This document shows, one piece after another, positions 26,294-35,308 of a stretch of 64,000 nt of DNA. Positions within the stretch are counted from its first letter, which is position 1. Every line of letters starts with the position of its first letter. The position numbers and the translations under genes are program-made. The notes below the pieces were generated by a model, which was not told where the DNA came from, ran no database searches, and worked only from the letters and a program-made list of their open reading frames with translations. Origin of the DNA: an uncultured Bacteroidales bacterium (GTDB taxonomy: Bacteria > Bacteroidota > Bacteroidia > Bacteroidales > UBA932). The DNA lies in assembly GCA_944325435.1 (NCBI GenBank), contig CALVAC010000003.1, positions 62,001 through 126,000 of the forward strand, in the 5' to 3' direction.

Positions 26294-28474
26294 ATGAAAA
26301 GAATCATTACATATATGACAGCCATCGCTGCAGCCACAGCTGCGGCAGATGCGGCAGCCTGGCAGGATATGTCATCCGCAGTCCGGGAAAAGACATCGGC
26401 TGAAGATGAAGTGTTTGTCCCCTGCAGCAGGAAGTGCAGGACATCATTCGCCATAATCGCCGACATAGAGACATACAGAGAGTGTAAAGCCGAGATCGAG
26501 GCATACAGGGAGGTTCTCGAGGATGAAGGACTCGGGACATATATAATGGCGGGCGACTGGGATGACCCGATGGAACTCCGCAAGCAGATAATCAGCCTTT
26601 CGGAGAAGAAGCCGGTACTCGAAGGTATCGTGCTTGTGGGAGACATTCCGATAGCGATGATACGCGAAGGCCAGCATCTGACCACCGCCTTCAAGATGGA
26701 TGAGGAAAGATTTCCTGAATTCGAATCATCTGTAGCTTCCGACAGGTTCTACGATGATTTCGACCTGGATTTCGAACTGCTCGGACAGGATACGACACGC
26801 AGCGATGTATTCTACTACAGGCTTTCCGAGAAAGGAGCGCAGACACTGCGCCCTGAAATATATTCCGCAAGGATGAAGGTGCCGGGCGTGATGCAGGGGG
26901 ACAGGTACGGAATACTCAGGGACTATCTGAAAAAGGTTGTCCGGGCGCATATTGAGCAGAATGTACTGGACAATATGAGCTATTTTGCCGGGCACGGATA
27001 CAATTCGGACTGCCTGACGGTATGGAGGCAGAAACCTCTCGTATTCAGGGAGAACTTCCCGTACTGCTTCGACCGTTCCTCCCACAACAGATTCCTGAAT
27101 TTCAGGGAAGACCGGTATATGGAGGACAGGCTTTTCAATGAACTTCAGAGGGACAGTACAGACTTCTTTATGTTCAGCGAGCACGGAGAGTACGACACAC
27201 AGTATATCAGCAGTTCCGACACAGGGATACATTCACTCGAGGATGCTCTCGACAGGCTGAAAGGCTCGATAATACCGTCATTCGAGAAATATCGCGGCAC
27301 TGCGGATGAAGAGCCTTTTATGAAGGAGGTCCTCGACTCCGTGTACCATCTTTCAAGGGAGACCGTAAGTGACTCTGCAATAGCTGAATTCAACAGAGAC
27401 GCAGAGATAGCCGCAAAGAAGCTTAACATTACTCTTGATGAGATAATGAAACTGAAGAGCAACCCGAGGTTCATCATCTTCAATGCATGCTACAACGGTT
27501 CCTTCCACAGGAATGACGGATATGTGGCCGGCTGCCACGTATTCGGTCCGGGAGACTGCATCATCGCCCAGGGCAACACAGTCAATGTCCTGCAGGACAA
27601 ATGGGAGGACAAGATGCTCGGAATCGTGTCTATGGGAGAGCGCATAGGAATGTGGCAGAGGGAGATACCTTACCTTGAATCTCATCTGATCGGAGACCCG
27701 ACGTTCAGATTCACCCCTCACTCGGAGGAAGAGGCCGGAATCGTCAGACAGCTGCACAATGATCTTATATTCAACAGAGACAAAGCTATGGTATGGAAGA
27801 AATACATAAAAAGTGACAATCACATACTCCGGGCTGCAGGGATATCAATGCTCGCAGGCACTGCTGCGGAAGGCGCGGATGCAGCGGCTCTGGGAATGCT
27901 TATGGACGACTGCTCGCCGGTTGTCCGGATGCACGCCCTGGATGCTCTGGCAAAGATGAAATCCGCACTGCTGGCAGAAGCTGTTACGGCAGGGCTGGAT
28001 GATCCTTATGAAATGATAGTACGCACAAGCTGCCATCTAGCCGGTGACATCTGCGACCCGTCCCTGGCCGCTCCTCTGGAAAAGACGATTGAGGAGCATC
28101 CTGATATGGTCAGAGTTTCCGGAATCGCTGCAGGAAACGCTCTGGATGTCATCAACGGAAAGAAATATACGGAAACCGAGGAACGCCTGTGCGACCGGGA
28201 CCTCCCGGACAGCAAGAGAAGAAGCGCCTTGAGATCGTTCAGGAACAGCAATACAGCCGGAGCGGTCCCTGGCCTCATTTCAATTGTGACCGATGCCACG
28301 GAGAGCGAATCGCTGCGGAGGGATGCCTGCGAGGCGTTAGGCTGGTATTCTCTTTCAGTCGAAAGGGAAAGGATCACGGCTGCCCTGGAAAAGATGCTTG
28401 AAGAAGATGCATCCGTTCCTGAAAGAGTGAGAAAAGAGGCAGTAAAGACTGTCAGAAGGCTCGAGGACAAATAA
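26294..28474 (+). CDS. Secreted clan-CD peptidase with HEAT-like tail, copy 2
   Basis: A second 726-residue protein, colinear with the upstream one and clearly paralogous (shared HFxxAFKMDEERFP-like block, SDRFYDDFDLDFEL, ACYNGSF, LIGDPTFRFTPHS). The dyad is kept: His297 in FMFSEHGEYDTQYI and Cys399 in FIIFNACYNGSF. The signal peptide is unusually alanine-rich (MKRIITYMTAIAAATAAADA). It differs from copy 1 by a longer N-terminus and in the segment between His and Cys, which is helical and charged (RDAEIAAKKLNITLDEIMKL), so the two likely differ in substrate preference. HEAT-like repeats fill roughly residues 500-726 (AAALGMLMDDCSPVVRMHAL). A GAGGAAG-type ribosome-binding site precedes the ATG. 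Confidence 0.75.
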   Translation: MKRIITYMTAIAAATAAADAAAWQDMSSAVREKTSAEDEVFVPCSRKCRTSFAIIADIETYRECKAEIEAYREVLEDEGLGTYIMAGDWDDPMELRKQIISLSEKKPVLEGIVLVGDIPIAMIREGQHLTTAFKMDEERFPEFESSVASDRFYDDFDLDFELLGQDTTRSDVFYYRLSEKGAQTLRPEIYSARMKVPGVMQGDRYGILRDYLKKVVRAHIEQNVLDNMSYFAGHGYNSDCLTVWRQKPLVFRENFPYCFDRSSHNRFLNFREDRYMEDRLFNELQRDSTDFFMFSEHGEYDTQYISSSDTGIHSLEDALDRLKGSIIPSFEKYRGTADEEPFMKEVLDSVYHLSRETVSDSAIAEFNRDAEIAAKKLNITLDEIMKLKSNPRFIIFNACYNGSFHRNDGYVAGCHVFGPGDCIIAQGNTVNVLQDKWEDKMLGIVSMGERIGMWQREIPYLESHLIGDPTFRFTPHSEEEAGIVRQLHNDLIFNRDKAMVWKKYIKSDNHILRAAGISMLAGTAAEGADAAALGMLMDDCSPVVRMHALDALAKMKSALLAEAVTAGLDDPYEMIVRTSCHLAGDICDPSLAAPLEKTIEEHPDMVRVSGIAAGNALDVINGKKYTETEERLCDRDLPDSKRRSALRSFRNSNTAGAVPGLISIVTDATESESLRRDACEALGWYSLSVERERITAALEKMLEEDASVPERVRKEAVKTVRRLEDK

Positions 28475-28488
28475 AATAACGTAAATAA

Positions 28489-30018
28489 ATGAGAAAAACG
28501 ATCATATCTGCCATATCGCTGCTTGCCGCACTGCTGTCGGCATCCGCCCAGAACCGGACGGACACGGACGGGGAAAAGACGGTCATGGGCGTCACGACAA
28601 GGCCGTGGAAAAGTCCGGCCACTGTAACGGCTTCGGAACTTCCGTCATCAGTGGACAATTCAATCAATATGTATTTCCCGCCCATATTCAATCAGATAGG
28701 CAATTCGTGCGCCCAGGCATCCGGTACCGGATACATGTTCACATACGAGATGAACGCCCTGCTTGACAGGGACGCATCCCTCGCAGAGAACAGGTTCAGC
28801 TACCTGTTCTGCTGGAACTTCATCAACGGAGGCAAGGACGAGGGAGGATTCAGTACCTATGGTCTTGACCTGGGCAAGACAACCGGAATAATGACCGAAG
28901 CCGATTTCCCGCAGCAGACCACCGTATCTTCTTACCGCTGGGCCACGGGATTCGACAAATATCTCAACGCATTGAAATACAGGCCGACCGGATATGTCAG
29001 GCTCGAGATAACGGACGAGGCGAGCCTGGTACCTGTCAAGCAGTACCTGTACAACAAGGGGACAGAAGGAGGAAAGGGAGGAGTGCTCTGCTTTTCGGGA
29101 TATTCATCCGGCTGGAGATTCGATGAATACTATTCAGGTCCCTCGGAGACAGGATACGAATGTCTGCTGACCTCTCTCCCGAATGATGGTGCACACGGAA
29201 TGACAATCGTCGGATATGATGACACCGTCGAGTTCACGGACACTGACGGCGAAGTGCATAAAGGGGCGTTTATCGCGGTCAACTCGTGGGGGACGTTCTC
29301 CCACGACAACGGAAGATACTACCTTCCATATTATTTCTTCCTCACTGAACACGATCATCTGGCCCTCGGGAATGACCTGCTCGGTGTGACTGTAGAATAC
29401 AGGGAGCACCCGGACATCGTGTTCCGGGTCGCGCTGGACTACACTTCCAGGGACGACATTTCCATAAGGCTCGGTGTAAGCGGGAAGGGATCCGACACAA
29501 GCCCGATGTACGAGTATCCATCAAGCATAGTCTACAACCAGGGAGGGGACTACCCGATGCAGGGGCAGTATGATGACTCAGCCATCGAGATAGCGATCGA
29601 TTTCAGCCAGTATGCCGACAAGGTGGCGGAAATGCCTGAACCCAACTATTTTCTTACCGTCACAAGGAGCAAGTTCGGCAATGTACTGGGGGAAGGGACG
29701 ATAGAATCTTTCTCGGTGTACGATTTCCGCGAAAACCCGGATGCCCCCGCAGTCTACACGTGCGAAGGGATAGACAGTACGCCGCTTGCAGAGGGGAAGA
29801 ATGTCTTCAATATCCCTACCGTTGAACCGGACAGATGCTCCTACTCCCCTGTACAGTGGATCAATACCCTTACAGGCCAGCCTGTAGCTGCCCCGTTCGT
29901 GTTCAGGACCGCCGACGGGAAATATGCCAAGGTCAGGTTCTCCGACTATGACCGGGAGAACGGCACGATCCGGATAAGATATGTGTATGCAGCAGACGGA
30001 AGCCACAACCTGAAATGA
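28489..30018 (+). CDS. Papain-like (C1) cysteine peptidase with HmuY-like C-terminal segment
   Basis: A 509-residue exported peptidase (signal MRKTIISAISLLAALLSASA). All papain-family catalytic positions are present: Gln69 and Cys74 in FNQIGNSCAQASGTGYMFTY, His236 in DGAHGMTIVGYDD, and Asn265 in IAVNSWGTFSHDNGRYYLPY. No long propeptide is present. The C-terminal ~80 residues (nt about 29776-30018) contain FVFRTADGKYAKVRF and NGTIRIRYVYAADGS, which match the C-terminal end of HmuY-family heme-binding lipoproteins. The middle part (about 300-430) is beta-rich and unassigned. The gene follows the second clan-CD peptidase after 14 bases and precedes the short HmuY-like gene by 29 bases. It may present or scavenge heme released by proteolysis; this is inference. 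Confidence 0.8.
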   Translation: MRKTIISAISLLAALLSASAQNRTDTDGEKTVMGVTTRPWKSPATVTASELPSSVDNSINMYFPPIFNQIGNSCAQASGTGYMFTYEMNALLDRDASLAENRFSYLFCWNFINGGKDEGGFSTYGLDLGKTTGIMTEADFPQQTTVSSYRWATGFDKYLNALKYRPTGYVRLEITDEASLVPVKQYLYNKGTEGGKGGVLCFSGYSSGWRFDEYYSGPSETGYECLLTSLPNDGAHGMTIVGYDDTVEFTDTDGEVHKGAFIAVNSWGTFSHDNGRYYLPYYFFLTEHDHLALGNDLLGVTVEYREHPDIVFRVALDYTSRDDISIRLGVSGKGSDTSPMYEYPSSIVYNQGGDYPMQGQYDDSAIEIAIDFSQYADKVAEMPEPNYFLTVTRSKFGNVLGEGTIESFSVYDFRENPDAPAVYTCEGIDSTPLAEGKNVFNIPTVEPDRCSYSPVQWINTLTGQPVAAPFVFRTADGKYAKVRFSDYDRENGTIRIRYVYAADGSHNLK

Positions 30019-30047
30019 TGCTTCCATACATAAGTAAATGAAATGAT

Positions 30048-30428
30048 ATGAAAAGAATATTTGCAATATTGTCAGTCCTCGTACTTCTGGCCGGCTGCAA
30101 AGATGGCAGCGGTGTGGAGGATGCCGTGCCTGCCGTTTCAGGAGAGCTGACCATCACGGGCCTCGGAGATGACCACTGGACATACTTCTCTTTCGAAAAA
30201 GGGGAAGTCGTAGGGACAAGCACATTTGCATCCGAGGAGGAGGATGCCCTCTGGGCTGAAAGGACAGACTGGGACTTCGCAATCTGCGGAGACTGCATCA
30301 AGACCAACGGAGGGGACTCGGGCTGCGGACTCGGCGGGCTGCTCCAGGACACGGGGCACAATTTCCTCACGCTGGAGACGGCCCCGCAGTCAGGATACGA
30401 AGAAGACATCATACAGATAATCCGATAG
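30048..30428 (+). CDS. Short HmuY-like lipoprotein (N-terminal half of the family only)
   Basis: A 126-residue lipoprotein (lipobox VLLAGC, mature Cys17). It contains the N-terminal hallmarks of HmuY heme-binding proteins: WTYFSFEKGEVVG (about residues 44-56), TDWDFAICGDCIKTNGGDSG (about 73-92) and CGLGGLLQDTG. HmuY relatives are usually 200 residues or more. This protein stops where the family normally continues to a second beta-rich half ending in VVRTADGKYAKxxF. That half is present instead at the end of the upstream peptidase. No frameshifted remainder follows the stop at 30426-30428. It is the last clear member of the operon. Heme binding is inferred from family only. Confidence 0.72.
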   Translation: MKRIFAILSVLVLLAGCKDGSGVEDAVPAVSGELTITGLGDDHWTYFSFEKGEVVGTSTFASEEEDALWAERTDWDFAICGDCIKTNGGDSGCGLGGLLQDTGHNFLTLETAPQSGYEEDIIQIIR

Positions 30429-30441
30429 CCGATCTTTTGAC

Positions 30442-30449
30442 TATCTTTG
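30442..30449 (+). promoter_or_regulatory. -7 box for the WYL regulator gene
   Basis: TATCTTTG fits TAnnTTTG and lies 27 bases before the ATG at 30477. No -33 TTTG is found at 19 bases. It would allow the regulator, S9 peptidase and MATE genes to be transcribed apart from the peptidase operon. Confidence 0.45.
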
Positions 30450-30476
30450 CAGGGACTGACTGCAAAGGGATCTGTT

Positions 30477-31406
30477 ATGGTATCGGAACTGCTGAAGAAA
30501 TATATATGGCTGGTGCAGACATTTGTCAGGGCAGGTGAAAGAGGCCTGACTCTCCAGGAGCTCGCCGGCCGGTGGGAACTGCGTTTCGGAGGAGACTATC
30601 CGCGCAGGACGTTCAACAACCACCGGGAAGCGATAGATGAACTGTTCAATATCCGTATAGAGTGCGACCGGGGGACAAACAGGTACTACATTGCCGGGAC
30701 AGCCGATGTACAGGATGAGACAGCGGCTGCGGCCTGGATAATAAATACATTCACTGTCAACGAGCTGCTGTCATTGAGCAAGGAGAGGCTGTCCGGGAGG
30801 GTCTCCGTCGAGGACATCCCATCAGGGCAGCGCTTCCTTACATCGGTGCTCGAAGCGATGACGGAAGACTCCGAGCTGAAGATCTCCTACCGGAAATACT
30901 CATCGGAGACCCCATCAGAATACACTCTCCGGCCATACGCTCTCAAGGAGGCTTCAAGAAGATGGTACCTCGTAGCATTCTGTATGGAGAAAGACTCCAT
31001 AAGAGTCTACGGCCTGGACCGCATCGTCTCTATGTCCGTGACCGGAAAGAAGTTCAGAATGCCGCCGGATTTCGATGTAGATGCCCTGTTCGCCACGAGT
31101 TTCGGGGTATACCTTACAGAGACGCCCCCGGAGAAGATCATTTTCAGGACAAGCGCCAGGGAGGCAGGCTATCTGAGGGACCTTCCTATACATCCATCCC
31201 AGAAAGAGATCGGCAATGATGGGGGAAAGATTGTTTTTTCTATATTTGTGCGCCCGAATGAAAGCCTGATAATGGAACTGGAAAGGCTGGGAAGCAGAAT
31301 CGAAGTGCTTTCTCCGGAACCTGTCAGGAGGAAACTGGCGGAAAATGCGATGCAGGTGCTCGAACAGTACAGACATACCGGGAAAGTACATACTGATGAC
31401 AAATAA
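30477..31406 (+). CDS. WYL-domain transcriptional regulator
   Basis: A 309-residue regulator. An N-terminal winged-helix-like part (GLTLQELAGRWELRFGGDYP, RRTFNNHREAIDELFNIRIE) is followed by the WYL ligand-binding domain (LRPYALKEASRRWYLVAFC, IRVYGLDRIVSM) and the C-terminal extension (PIHPSQKEIG, VRPNESLIMELERLGSRIEV). WYL proteins bind small ligands or nucleic acids and are often transcriptional switches. The start at 30477 is used because the frame otherwise opens with a TTG inside the -7 box. It lies 48 bases after the HmuY-like gene and overlaps or abuts the S9 peptidase gene, so it may control one or both neighbours. Confidence 0.85.
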   Translation: MVSELLKKYIWLVQTFVRAGERGLTLQELAGRWELRFGGDYPRRTFNNHREAIDELFNIRIECDRGTNRYYIAGTADVQDETAAAAWIINTFTVNELLSLSKERLSGRVSVEDIPSGQRFLTSVLEAMTEDSELKISYRKYSSETPSEYTLRPYALKEASRRWYLVAFCMEKDSIRVYGLDRIVSMSVTGKKFRMPPDFDVDALFATSFGVYLTETPPEKIIFRTSAREAGYLRDLPIHPSQKEIGNDGGKIVFSIFVRPNESLIMELERLGSRIEVLSPEPVRRKLAENAMQVLEQYRHTGKVHTDDK

Positions 31407-31416
31407 GAGTGAATAT

Positions 31417-33945
31417 ATGGCATACAGGAAATTTTCAGTCGTGACATTCATCCTTGAAGCGGCAGTTCTTCTGGCGATTGCCGTAGGGACAGTAATAATA
31501 ATGGGACGTAAAGAAAAGACAGACAGCAGCTACATCGGCAAGGCCGTCATGGAATGCGGAGACAGGCTCACACCTGAACAGATGATCTCGCTCGGACGGG
31601 TATCTTCCCCTCGGCTCTCCGGTAACGGGAAGCATATCCTCTACACGGTGACATATACATCCATTGAAGAGAACAGGGCATGCAGCAACATATTCATCTG
31701 CAATGCGGATGGAAGCGGGAACTTCCAGCTCACCCGGGATGGAAGGAGCATAGGCAATGTCCGCTGGTGCGACGGAGATACGAGGATCGCCTTTCTCTAT
31801 GATGGACAGATGTGGAGCGCCGCTCTCAGGAAGAAGGGTTCAGGCTGGAGGCTCGGGAAAAGACGGCAGATCACCGACATAGCCGGAGGTATCAGGGAAT
31901 TCAGCCTGTCACCGGATGAATCGATGATAATGTACGTATCAGCGGTCAAAGGAGGGGCGGAGTCGCCTTCAGACATCTACCCTGACCTGGACAAGGCAGA
32001 TGCTGTCTGCACGGATGACCTTATGTACAGGCACTGGGACCACTGGGTCAAGGAAATTCCGCATACCTTCATTTCGCGTATCGACCTGCGCAGAGAGAAA
32101 TGCGTCACGGCAGAGTCATCAAAGGACATACTTCCGGAAGACGAGGCTATGTACGAACTGCCGGCCGAGCCTTTCAGCGGGATTGAACAGCTGGACTGGA
32201 GCCCGGACGGGAAATACATAGCATATTCATGCAAGAAACTATCCGGCAAGGAATACGCCTTCTCCACAGACTCCGAAATATACATATACGACACCGGGAC
32301 CGGCAATACGGTGGAGATCCCTTTGAAAGGAGGATATGATACATATCCGGTATGGTCTCCGGACGGGACTGCGCTGTGCTGGATCAGTATGGAGAGGGAC
32401 GGCTATGAAGCCGACAGACAGAGGCTGATGGCAGCCCGGATCGATCCGGAAAGGCTCGCCGCGGCAACGGCCAATACAGGCGAAGGCGGCTCTGCCGGAA
32501 CGGACTGGCTTCTCGGGCTGACGGAAGTATCCGATGGGTTCAGATACAATGTCGCCGGGCCTGTGTGGGACGGAGACAGCTGCATATATTTCAACGCTCT
32601 CGCGGAAGGGATACAGGGGATATTCCGCGCCGTATACCGGCCTGGTGAAGAGTCTTATGACAAATGTGCTGCAACGGGCAGCTGGGAGATAGAGAGGATA
32701 ACGGGAGAGGACCTGTGGTATGACTTCGATTCTCCGTCCGGCATTCTCCACAGGAACGGGGAGACCGTGCTTCTGACATCGTGGTGCAGCATGGATTTCC
32801 CTGCGGAACTGGTGGCTGTGCATATCTCGGGCAAGCAAGATGGCCATACCGGTACGGACACGGGCGATGAAGGAGGTATGGTGACTGATGATGCAGTGCA
32901 CCGCACTCCGCTTGCCGCCGGATGCCCGGTAATCAGTGAAGACATCGCATACAGACAGCTGACAAGGGAGAACACAGACTTCCTGTCCGGTCTGAAGACA
33001 CCGTATACGGAAGCCAGATACATAAAGACTGTCGATGGCAAGGATATGCTCACCTGGGTGATATTCCCTCCCGACTTCAACGCTGCCGGGACAGATGATG
33101 CGGATGAAAGGATCCCGGAAGGCAGTGCCGGAGCGGCTGCAGAAGACTGCGGCAGGAAATATCCGGCGATCGAGATATGTCTCGGAGGGCCTCAGGGCAC
33201 TCTCAGTCAGGGATGGTCCTACAGATGGAACTACAGGCTGATGGCGGAACAGGGGTATGTAGTGGTTCTGCCCAACAGGAGGGGCACGACTGCATTCGGA
33301 CAGGAATGGACAGAGCAGATATCAGGGGACTACTGCGGACTCAATATGTCAGACTACCTCTGTGCCGCATGCGCAGTCAAGTCGGAACCGTATATCGGTA
33401 AGATGGCAGCCTGTGGGGCCAGCTACGGTGGATATTCGGTATACAATCTCTGCGGGATACACGGTGACACTTTTGATGCATTCGTAGCCCACGCCGGCAT
33501 CTTCAACCAGGAACATATGTATATGACCACTGAAGAACTGTGGTTCCCCAACTGGGACAACGGAGGAGTCCCGGAAGAATATATGTCTGAAAAAGGGACT
33601 GACGGACAATGGCCGGTCGGACCTGCAGGTGACGGAGAGACATTCGGAGGCATAAGACAGGGAGGCTCCCCTTGGAGCTCAAGGCCAGCTGCCGTAAGGC
33701 ACTATGCAAATTCACCGCATAAGAAAGTCACGCAATGGCACACTCCGCTGCTTGTCACCCACGGAGGAATGGATTTCCGTGTCCCTGCAGACCAGGGAAT
33801 GGCGGCATACAATGCAGCACAGCTTATGGGCGTGCCATCAAGGCTTGTCATCTTCCCGGACGAGAACCACTGGATACTGAAACCGCAGAACGCACTGCTC
33901 TGGCACAGGGAATATTTCTCGTGGCTCGACCGCTGGTGCAGATAG
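31417..33945 (+). CDS. S9 family serine peptidase (prolyl oligopeptidase / acylaminoacyl peptidase type)
   Basis: An 842-residue exported or membrane-anchored peptidase. One N-terminal hydrophobic segment (VVTFILEAAVLLAIAVGTVI) precedes a beta-propeller with WD40-like repeats (LSPDESMIMYVS, DWSPDGKYIAYS, VWSPDGTALCWI). A C-terminal alpha/beta hydrolase domain follows with the serine in AACGASYGGYSVYN, the acid in THGGMDFRVPADQG and the histidine in IFPDENHWILKPQN. It should release dipeptides or oligopeptides. Three hydrophilic Gly/Ala/Asp-rich inserts (near nt 32434-32510, 32820-32925 and 33079-33165) interrupt the fold. ATG 31417 follows AAGAGTG. ATG 31396, inside the WYL gene, is the alternative. 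Confidence 0.92.
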   Translation: MAYRKFSVVTFILEAAVLLAIAVGTVIIMGRKEKTDSSYIGKAVMECGDRLTPEQMISLGRVSSPRLSGNGKHILYTVTYTSIEENRACSNIFICNADGSGNFQLTRDGRSIGNVRWCDGDTRIAFLYDGQMWSAALRKKGSGWRLGKRRQITDIAGGIREFSLSPDESMIMYVSAVKGGAESPSDIYPDLDKADAVCTDDLMYRHWDHWVKEIPHTFISRIDLRREKCVTAESSKDILPEDEAMYELPAEPFSGIEQLDWSPDGKYIAYSCKKLSGKEYAFSTDSEIYIYDTGTGNTVEIPLKGGYDTYPVWSPDGTALCWISMERDGYEADRQRLMAARIDPERLAAATANTGEGGSAGTDWLLGLTEVSDGFRYNVAGPVWDGDSCIYFNALAEGIQGIFRAVYRPGEESYDKCAATGSWEIERITGEDLWYDFDSPSGILHRNGETVLLTSWCSMDFPAELVAVHISGKQDGHTGTDTGDEGGMVTDDAVHRTPLAAGCPVISEDIAYRQLTRENTDFLSGLKTPYTEARYIKTVDGKDMLTWVIFPPDFNAAGTDDADERIPEGSAGAAAEDCGRKYPAIEICLGGPQGTLSQGWSYRWNYRLMAEQGYVVVLPNRRGTTAFGQEWTEQISGDYCGLNMSDYLCAACAVKSEPYIGKMAACGASYGGYSVYNLCGIHGDTFDAFVAHAGIFNQEHMYMTTEELWFPNWDNGGVPEEYMSEKGTDGQWPVGPAGDGETFGGIRQGGSPWSSRPAAVRHYANSPHKKVTQWHTPLLVTHGGMDFRVPADQGMAAYNAAQLMGVPSRLVIFPDENHWILKPQNALLWHREYFSWLDRWCR

Positions 33946-33957
33946 GATGTGAAGAGG

Positions 33958-35301
33958 ATGGAACAGAGGATAGAAGGAAAATACACATACCGGGGAATAT
34001 GGCAGCTTGCCTATCCGATTCTCATCAGTCTCTTTATGGAGCAGATGATCGGAATGACGGACACAGCGTTCCTCGGAAGAGTCGGGGAGATAGAGCTCGG
34101 GGCTTCAGCAATAGCCGGAGTCTACTATATGGTCATATTCATCGTCGGATTCGGATTCAGTCTCGGTGCACAGATTATTATCGGACGGCGCAACGGAGAA
34201 GGGCAATATTCCGGAACAGGGAAGATATTCTGGCACGGGCTGTACTTCCTCCTCGGTTTCGCGGCAATGATGATTGTCCTTTCCGAGACGCTGTCACCGT
34301 GGCTTATGTCTAAAATAGTGTCTTCAGAGCATATTCTGGATGCAGCATTGACATACGTAAGATGGAGAGTCCTCGGGCTTTTCTTTGCATGGACGACTGC
34401 CATGTTCAGGGCGTTCTACATCGGCACCATGCAGACAAAGACATTGACGCTCAACTCCATAGTAATGGTGCTCTCCAATGTGGTGTTCAACTGGATACTG
34501 ATATTCGGAAATCTCGGCTTCCCCGCCCTCGGGATTGCCGGTGCAGCCATAGGGTCCACCCTCGCGGAATTCGTATCCCTCATCTTCTTCCTTGTCTACA
34601 CCGCCACAAAGACAGATACAAGAAAGTTCGGGCTTGACAGGCCGGCACGGTTCGAGATGAAAGAGCTCAAGGGGATATTCAACATTTCAATATGGACAAT
34701 GGTAGAGAATTTTCTCTCTGTGTCCACCTGGTTCATATTCTTCCTTTTCGTCGAACATCTCGGCGAACGGTCGCTTGCGGTATCCAATATAGTCAGGAAT
34801 GTGTCCGGACTGATATGGGTGGTGCTGATGGCATTTTCATCGACCTGCAGCACTCTTGTAAGCAATATGATAGGTTCAGGAGAGGAAGACAGGGTGACCG
34901 GACTTGTATGGCGGGTGATGAAGATGGCTTACGCCATCATCTCCACAATCATAGTCATCTTCGCCCTTTTCCCGAAACAGGTGATCGGCATATTCACCGA
35001 TATGCCTGAAATAATAGATGCCACCGTACCGGCAATGCTGGTGATGGCATCTTCATATCTAATAAATACCGGAGGGAACATCTGCTTCAATGCCAGCATC
35101 GGCACAGGCAACACCCGTACAGTGTTCGTGCTGGAGAGCATAGCCCTCATTGTCTATGTGTGCTACTGTACCCTTGTCTGCACCATTATCAAGGCAGACA
35201 TCGCAATCTGCTGGACTGCAGAGCATGTCTATGCGCTTGCGATGCTCATCCTGTGCGGACTCTACCTCCGCTCCGGACGCTGGAAAGGCAAGAAAATCTG
35301 A
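33958..35301 (+). CDS. MATE family multidrug/toxin exporter
   Basis: A 447-residue inner-membrane protein with 12 hydrophobic segments. The first half has AYPILISLFMEQMIGMTDTA and FLGRVGEIELGASAIAGVYY, the second IRNVSGLIWVVLMAFSSTC-like sequence, as in MATE antiporters that expel cationic compounds using Na+ or H+ gradients. ATG 33958 lies 10 bases after AGGA. A GTG at 33949 is an alternative. It follows the S9 gene by 12 bases, so the two are co-transcribed. Substrate unknown. Its 3' end converges on the thioredoxin gene with only 7 bases between them and no visible terminator. Confidence 0.9.
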   Translation: MEQRIEGKYTYRGIWQLAYPILISLFMEQMIGMTDTAFLGRVGEIELGASAIAGVYYMVIFIVGFGFSLGAQIIIGRRNGEGQYSGTGKIFWHGLYFLLGFAAMMIVLSETLSPWLMSKIVSSEHILDAALTYVRWRVLGLFFAWTTAMFRAFYIGTMQTKTLTLNSIVMVLSNVVFNWILIFGNLGFPALGIAGAAIGSTLAEFVSLIFFLVYTATKTDTRKFGLDRPARFEMKELKGIFNISIWTMVENFLSVSTWFIFFLFVEHLGERSLAVSNIVRNVSGLIWVVLMAFSSTCSTLVSNMIGSGEEDRVTGLVWRVMKMAYAIISTIIVIFALFPKQVIGIFTDMPEIIDATVPAMLVMASSYLINTGGNICFNASIGTGNTRTVFVLESIALIVYVCYCTLVCTIIKADIAICWTAEHVYALAMLILCGLYLRSGRWKGKKI

Positions 35302-35308
35302 CAACAGC

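Noticed and set aside
24100..28474. Clan-CD/HEAT proteins as caspase-like effectors of a phage-defence system
   Set aside because: Both have signal peptides and sit in an operon with an outer-membrane receptor and lipoproteins, so intracellular suicide is unlikely.
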